A DNA stretch of 64,000 bases from positions 26,141-90,140 of the forward strand of contig JACPQM010000002.1 in assembly GCA_016190505.1 (NCBI GenBank). Direction: 5' to 3'. Each line of letters opens with the position of its first letter. Position 1 is the first letter of the stretch. The DNA comes from Chloroflexota bacterium (GTDB lineage Bacteria; Chloroflexota; Dehalococcoidia; JACPQK01). The position numbers were made by a program, and so were the translations under genes. Of the stretch, positions 60,182-64,000 are shown one piece after another. The notes beneath the pieces were generated by a model, which was not told the DNA's origin, did no database searches, and worked only from the letters and a program-made list of their open reading frames with translations.

Positions 60182-60436
60182 CTACCTCGTAGACCGGAGT
60201 TCCTCTCGCACGATGCGACGCACGACCACTTCCAAGGGTTCTTGATGTAGCCTGACATGCTCTTTCAGGGCTTCATTGAGCAGTGTTTGATAGTTGCCGC
60301 CGCCGGCGGCTTCTACTTGCCCACGGAACCACTCGATGACTTCGTTGTCCAACCGAATTGTGATCCGCGTCTTGCCGCTGGGAAGGCGTGCCACGGGACC
60401 ACGCTTGCCTTCAATGAAATCGTATTGCGCCTTCAT
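60182..60436 (-). CDS. BrnA-like antitoxin without visible toxin
   Basis: 84 residues from ATG 60436 with GAGGTG upstream. The core TRITIRLDNEVIEWFRGQVE, then NYQTLLNEALKEHV, is a BrnA/ribbon-helix-helix pattern. BrnT toxins normally lie just upstream, but that space holds only 40 bases before the divergent region, so this is an orphan antitoxin or a stand-alone regulator. Confidence 0.7.
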   Translation of the reverse strand: MKAQYDFIEGKRGPVARLPSGKTRITIRLDNEVIEWFRGQVEAAGGGNYQTLLNEALKEHVRLHQEPLEVVVRRIVREELRSTR

Positions 60437-60562
60437 CGTTTCACCTCTTCGTACTGACGCCGTACAATATATGCACAATTGTATGTATGGTCAAGGGGGG
60501 TTCCACGGGTAGCGGTCAAAATGCTGGCAAGCAGGTGCCGCGCCTGCCGTATAATCAGTGTC

Positions 60563-61132
60563 GTGCTTGTCTTCGGTCACATAGGCGTCAGCCTGGGGAC
60601 GGTGTGGGCGCTCTCCTCTGCGGCCAGAGGCGCGAATGCCCCGGCGAAAGAAGGCGAGGGCGCTCGGCGGCCCTGGCTGCCCTGGCGCTCGCTGGACTTC
60701 AGGCTTGTCGTGGTTGGGTCCATGCTCCCCGACATCATAGACAAACCCCTGTGGCTTCTGGGTGCGGTCCTCAGCAGCGGGCGCGCCCTGAGCCATTCTC
60801 TGGTCTTCCAGGCGCTTCTGGTGGCGCTGGTCCTCATCGTGGCCTGGCGGTTTCGCATTTTGGGTCTGTGGGGCCTGGCGGCGGGATCCCTGTTGCACGT
60901 GATAGAGGACGAGATGTGGCGGGAGCCCGAGGCCTTTTTCTGGCCCGCCTACGGCTGGGCGATGCCCGAGCACAGCGCAGACGGCTACGCGGGCACTCTG
61001 GTCAACGCATTACTCCACAACCCCAGGGTCTACGTGCCGGAGGCGCTGGGCGCCGCAATCCTGCTGGTGTTTGTGGCAACTGTGGTCCGCAGGAGGAAGG
61101 TCGTCAGCCTTCTGCGGTACGGCGCAATGTAG
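60563..61132 (+). CDS. YdjM-family membrane-bound metal-dependent hydrolase-like protein
   Basis: 189 residues from GTG 60563, seven bases after TATAAT (60550-60555), so probably leaderless. Family signs are VFGHIGVSLGT at the start, VVGSMLPDIIDKPL and GRALSHSLVF, and HVIEDEMW, giving His and Asp residues that may bind metal. Four or five membrane helices. The LexA-binding YdjM group is the nearest known family. The biological role is unclear. Confidence 0.72.
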   Translation: MLVFGHIGVSLGTVWALSSAARGANAPAKEGEGARRPWLPWRSLDFRLVVVGSMLPDIIDKPLWLLGAVLSSGRALSHSLVFQALLVALVLIVAWRFRILGLWGLAAGSLLHVIEDEMWREPEAFFWPAYGWAMPEHSADGYAGTLVNALLHNPRVYVPEALGAAILLVFVATVVRRRKVVSLLRYGAM

Positions 61133-61388
61133 TTGTCCAGCGGCACCTTGTTCACGATGCCCGAGCGGTCTTGCCCAGTCTGCGGCGGAGGACCTCGCGG
61201 GCAGTCGCCAAGGCAATGCTCTCCGCCTCCCCACGACCGAGGCCCCCGCTTGCCCTGAACATGTTCGCTCTGTCCTGCGGTTCCCCCGTGAGGGCCCCCT
61301 ATGCTAACGCATGCTACATTTGCTTGCAAGCTGGGCAACACGCATTTTGCTGCCTTTGCGTTACCCGGGGGCGAACGGCAGTTCGCCC
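61133..61388. repeat. intergenic region with palindrome copy
   Basis: A degenerate copy of the 34512 palindrome lies at 61370-61391 (GGGGGCGAACGGCAGTTCGCCCC). A minus-strand stretch of 36 codons (61262-61152) reads MFRASGGLGRGEAESIALAT, without a clear ribosome site. It could be a gene remnant but no family is recognised. Confidence 0.45.
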
Positions 61389-62495
61389 CTACTTGGGGGG
61401 TGCGCCGGCCGGGCCGGCCAGGCGGGCGCGGAAGGTGCCGCTGGCCAGGCTCTTTGTGGTCCGGTCCAACTCGCTGAGGTAGTGCTCGCGGGCCGTCGCC
61501 TCTATGTCCACGCAACGTTCGGCCCACTGGTCGCAATAGGTGCAAGGGCCACAGCCCCGGCGGCAGTCCTTGCCCTGGAAGCCGGCCAGGAAACCCCGCA
61601 GGCTGGCGGCGTCTACGCGCACGGGCACCGGCCCGGCGCCGAAGCGGTCCAGCTCGGTAAAGCCGGTGACCAGGTCCATCAGGTTGCCCTCGAAGCGGCG
61701 GGCGGAGTAGGCCTGAATAGCCCGCAGCACCCATTCGGTGCTCTTGTCCCGGCCAGCGATCTTGAACTTGTGGATGCCCAGCGCCTCGTACAGCTCCAGG
61801 TCCTCGGGCAGCACCCAGGGGGATTTGAGTATTTGGGCTGGCTCTCCGATCTTGATGCGGGCGCACATGGCCGAACAGTAGTCCATGAAATAGCCCTTCT
61901 CCATCCCCTCGATAGCGTGGCTGGAGTTGTTGGCGTGGTATTCCCGCATGTAGCACTGGAGCAAGCAGCCCTCGTTGACCAGCACTACCAGGTCGCAGCG
62001 CACGGACTGGCGCAGTGCCTGGAGGAAGGCAAAGTCCCGGTTGACGTTGGGGTGGATGTTGAGGACATCGGCCCCCAGCCGCTCCCAGGACTGCGCCTTG
62101 TTGAGGGTGTCTATGTTGGCCACCATGGACACGTGCACCCGTATCTCCGGCGCGCGCAACTTGATCATGTGCACAAAGTAGGGGTTGGCCACGGTGACTG
62201 CCTTGATCCCCCAGTCCTGCCACTGGCCGATCTTGTAGGCCAGCCAGCGCTGGCCCTCGCCCGAGAACTCCTGCGCCCCCAGGCAACTGGCGTTGAACAC
62301 ATAGAGCAAGTCTATGCCCAGGGCTGCCGCCTGGGCTGCGTGCTCGGCCAGGATGGTCTCGTCAATCTGGGGGACCCAGGTCATGGGCCTCATGCCCGGC
62401 TCGTCGGGGAGGCTGCCGTAGACATAGCGCACCGGCAGGCCCTGGAGCTGGGGCAGGAACTCCGGCTCGAAGGTGGTGGGTACGACTAGCTCCAT
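61389..62495 (-). CDS. U32 peptidase family Fe-S protein
   Basis: 368 residues from ATG 62495, overlapping the stop of the AMP-binding gene (TGATG). The U32 signature reads LVNEGCLLQCYMREYHANNS, with further Cys in YCSAMCARIK and CRRGCGPCTYCDQW near the C-terminus. In UbiU/UbiV and RlhA, similar Cys sets hold a [4Fe-4S] cluster and act in O2-independent hydroxylation. That role is a family-based guess here. Its coupling to a shortened AMP-binding protein suggests a dedicated small pathway. Confidence 0.75.
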   Translation of the reverse strand: MELVVPTTFEPEFLPQLQGLPVRYVYGSLPDEPGMRPMTWVPQIDETILAEHAAQAAALGIDLLYVFNASCLGAQEFSGEGQRWLAYKIGQWQDWGIKAVTVANPYFVHMIKLRAPEIRVHVSMVANIDTLNKAQSWERLGADVLNIHPNVNRDFAFLQALRQSVRCDLVVLVNEGCLLQCYMREYHANNSSHAIEGMEKGYFMDYCSAMCARIKIGEPAQILKSPWVLPEDLELYEALGIHKFKIAGRDKSTEWVLRAIQAYSARRFEGNLMDLVTGFTELDRFGAGPVPVRVDAASLRGFLAGFQGKDCRRGCGPCTYCDQWAERCVDIEATAREHYLSELDRTTKSLASGTFRARLAGPAGAPPK

Positions 62496-63739
62496 CAGCG
62501 GCCTTCCAGGAGGTAGAAGAACCCGTTGGGGTCCATGGTGGCGACTGCGCCGGTGCGCACCCATTCACCCTTGACGTACTCCTGGGTCTCCTCCGGGTGC
62601 AGGTAGCCGGCCATGGCCATAGGCGATTTGACGCCCAGCTCGCCGAACTCGACGGACTCCCAGGGCACCAGAAGCGGGTTGCCGCTATCGGGGTTGAGCG
62701 GCCACAGGTCCACGTTGCTGGCAGGTATGCCGGCGGCCTCGTCTATGTACCATTCCTTGTGGGCAGCGAGGGCAGGGCCGGTCTCCGCCGTGCCGAAGAC
62801 GGTGAGCACGGGCACGCCGAGCAGTGCCTGGAGCTTCCGCCGGACGGTGGTCCGGAAGTGGCCGGGCACTGAGAGATAAAACTCGGACAGGGTGGATGCC
62901 CGCACGGCATCCACGAAGCGGGGGTTGGGCCGCTCCAGGAGAGAGAGCGCCCGGGGCTGGGAGACGATGGTGGACACCGGGTGGTGCTCCGCCACCATGT
63001 GCGCCGCCTGCTCGGGGTCTTCCCAGTTGGCCAGGGCGCAGGCGCCGCCCCGGAAGAGGGGAGCGGCTACGCTGTAGAGCCCCTCCCAGGAGTAGGGCGG
63101 CTGGAGCGCCAGGACCACCTCCCCCTCTCGGAGGGGCAGGAAAGTGCTCCAGGACAGGGCGCCGGACAATAGGGATGCGTGGGTATGCTGGGCCAGGCGC
63201 CCCCCACGTCCTACCAGGGACACGGATGGCGTGGACAGGCGCACCGGCCCCCTGGCGCCGGGGGTGATCTCGGCGGACCAGAACTCCTTCAGCTCCATGA
63301 GGCGGACCTGGCCGCGCAAAGGCTCGACCTTGCCGAAGGCCCGCTCGTCGGCGATGACCAGGTCGGCGCCGAACTCCTGGACGTGGCGGGTTATCTCCGA
63401 CGAGGGCAGAGCCGTGTTCGCCAGCAGGATGAAGCAGCGCGCTTTCAGAGCGCCCAGGAACAGCTTGATCAGCTCCAGGGGTTGGGAGACGGCCAGGCAG
63501 AGCCTGGTCTTGCCCTGGCCCAGGGCGGACATGACGCGCTGATTGGCCTCGGCGACCTGTTTCTGGAGATCAGCGTAGGTGATGACCTGGGTGTCCACCA
63601 GCAGGGCAGGGGACGCTGCCCAGCGGCGGGCGGGCCGGTCCACCAGGCCCTCGTCCAGGTAAATGCCGGGGGTAGCCACGTAGCGGAACACGCCCTCGGG
63701 CCAGAAGCCCCCGGTTACGCCGATTGCACCCTTACCCAT
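62495..63739 (-). CDS. truncated AMP-binding (acyl-CoA synthetase-like) protein
   Basis: 414 residues from ATG 63739; family members are normally over 500. The N-terminal domain is recognisable (PALLVDTQVITYADLQKQV, ALQPPYSWEGLYSVAAPLF, VFGTAETGPALAAHKEW). The P-loop is poor: SLVGRGGRLAQHTHASLL in place of TSGTTGxPKG. The chain ends at NGFFYLLEGR, just where the hinge and the C-terminal domain with the catalytic Lys should follow. It is therefore probably not a normal ligase, and may act as a binding or transfer partner for the U32 protein it is coupled to. Confidence 0.75.
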   Translation of the reverse strand: MGKGAIGVTGGFWPEGVFRYVATPGIYLDEGLVDRPARRWAASPALLVDTQVITYADLQKQVAEANQRVMSALGQGKTRLCLAVSQPLELIKLFLGALKARCFILLANTALPSSEITRHVQEFGADLVIADERAFGKVEPLRGQVRLMELKEFWSAEITPGARGPVRLSTPSVSLVGRGGRLAQHTHASLLSGALSWSTFLPLREGEVVLALQPPYSWEGLYSVAAPLFRGGACALANWEDPEQAAHMVAEHHPVSTIVSQPRALSLLERPNPRFVDAVRASTLSEFYLSVPGHFRTTVRRKLQALLGVPVLTVFGTAETGPALAAHKEWYIDEAAGIPASNVDLWPLNPDSGNPLLVPWESVEFGELGVKSPMAMAGYLHPEETQEYVKGEWVRTGAVATMDPNGFFYLLEGR

Positions 63740-63794
63740 GGCTTGACACCTCAGCACTTACACCACGGTGACAACGCAAGGCAGGCGTAATCGT

Positions 63795-63957
63795 CATTGC
63801 GAGTACCACAGGTCCGGACCGGTCGTGACCCAATGTAGAGCAATGAACCGGCTGGCGGCGTGCGCATTCCGTCGTTGCGAGGAGCGTAACGACGAAGCAA
63901 TCTACTGACGGTGACATGGGCAGAAGATTGCTTCGCTGCGCTCGCAATGACGGGGCA
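63795..63957. repeat. 'CGTCATTGCGAG' inverted repeat element
   Basis: The arms GTCGTTGCGAGGAGCGTAAC and CGCTGCGCTCGCAATGACG, with GAAGCAATCT/AGATTGCTTC inside, make a large imperfect hairpin. A further CGTCATTGCGAGTA stands at 63795. This repeat type is common in environmental genomes of this kind and acts as a MITE-like unit. No gene is seen in 63758-64000. Confidence 0.7.
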
Positions 63958-64000
63958 TGCCCGGTGCCAGGGGCACGACTCTGATACGTCGTCCTGTCCG

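Noticed and set aside
61311..62489. A 392-codon plus-strand ORF
   Set aside because: Antisense shadow of the U32-family gene.

Overview
The window is high-GC DNA of a bacterial chromosome. Gene content and style point to an uncultured Chloroflexota lineage, probably Dehalococcoidia-like. The pointers are beta-oxidation genes (acyl-CoA dehydrogenase, two enoyl-CoA hydratases, acyl-CoA ligases, an ADP-forming acyl-CoA synthetase subunit), Wood-Ljungdahl-type C1 genes (folD, fhs, a metV-like MTHFR partner, a molybdopterin oxidoreductase), ThyX, GuaB3, many GTG/TTG starts and abundant palindromic dispersed repeats. This taxonomic call is inference from gene content; no rRNA or other phylogenetic marker was compared.

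Layout. 1-2.9 kb: a molybdopterin oxidoreductase read through an in-frame UGA (predicted selenocysteine with a SECIS-like hairpin), and an unusual fusion of an archaeo-eukaryotic primase domain with a Rieske domain. 3-11.4 kb: housekeeping genes (guaB3, a polyprenyl diphosphate synthase, metG, rsmI) and an acyl-CoA dehydrogenase. 11.5-19 kb: a Fur regulator, a complete Fe3+ ABC importer (lipoprotein, permease, ATPase) and two nitrogenase-component-1-like genes whose visible cysteines follow the NifE/NifN pattern. 19-22 kb: a block of small secreted proteins and remnants, flanked by a 137-bp direct repeat of the 3' end of the NifN/K-like gene. 22-33 kb: fatty-acid and C1 metabolism plus queA. 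33-37 kb: a defence/toxin island with two toxin-antitoxin pairs (one toxin frameshifted), a third PIN remnant, and a retron-like operon (NDT-like effector, winged-helix protein, reverse transcriptase). 37-41.5 kb: two cupins, a repetitive helical protein, and a canonical nifB with a C-terminal NifX domain followed by a frameshifted NifX-like gene.

42.2-53.7 kb is an integrated element of about 11.4 kb in a tRNA-Arg(UCG) gene. It is bounded by 42-bp att repeats and by paired TGTGACCA arm-type repeats at both ends. It carries a tyrosine integrase, an Xis-like HTH protein, a RepB-type primase, a P4/D5-type helicase, a GTGACACTT repeat array that may be an origin, a Spo11/TopoVIA-like TOPRIM protein and a cargo of lipoproteins, including a collagen-like serine protease.

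53.7-64 kb returns to chromosome: tRNA-Arg, tRNA-His, an MBL-fold protein, metV, an MFS transporter, a RelE-type toxin-antitoxin pair, a MoxR ATPase with a VWA protein, a YdjM-like membrane protein, and a U32-family protein coupled to a shortened AMP-binding protein.

How the genes fit together: Fur, the iron importer, the NifE/N-like pair and NifB/NifX all concern iron or Fe-S cofactor chemistry, but no NifH homologue is present here, so the pair's role is open. folD-fhs-metV, thyX and the oxidoreductase suggest folate-linked C1 metabolism. Several genes appear to be leaderless, with the -10 box 6-7 nt before the start codon. Four loci look frameshifted by a single base (20.0, 22.0, 34.1 and 40.0 kb); either local gene decay or consensus errors in an assembled genome could explain this.
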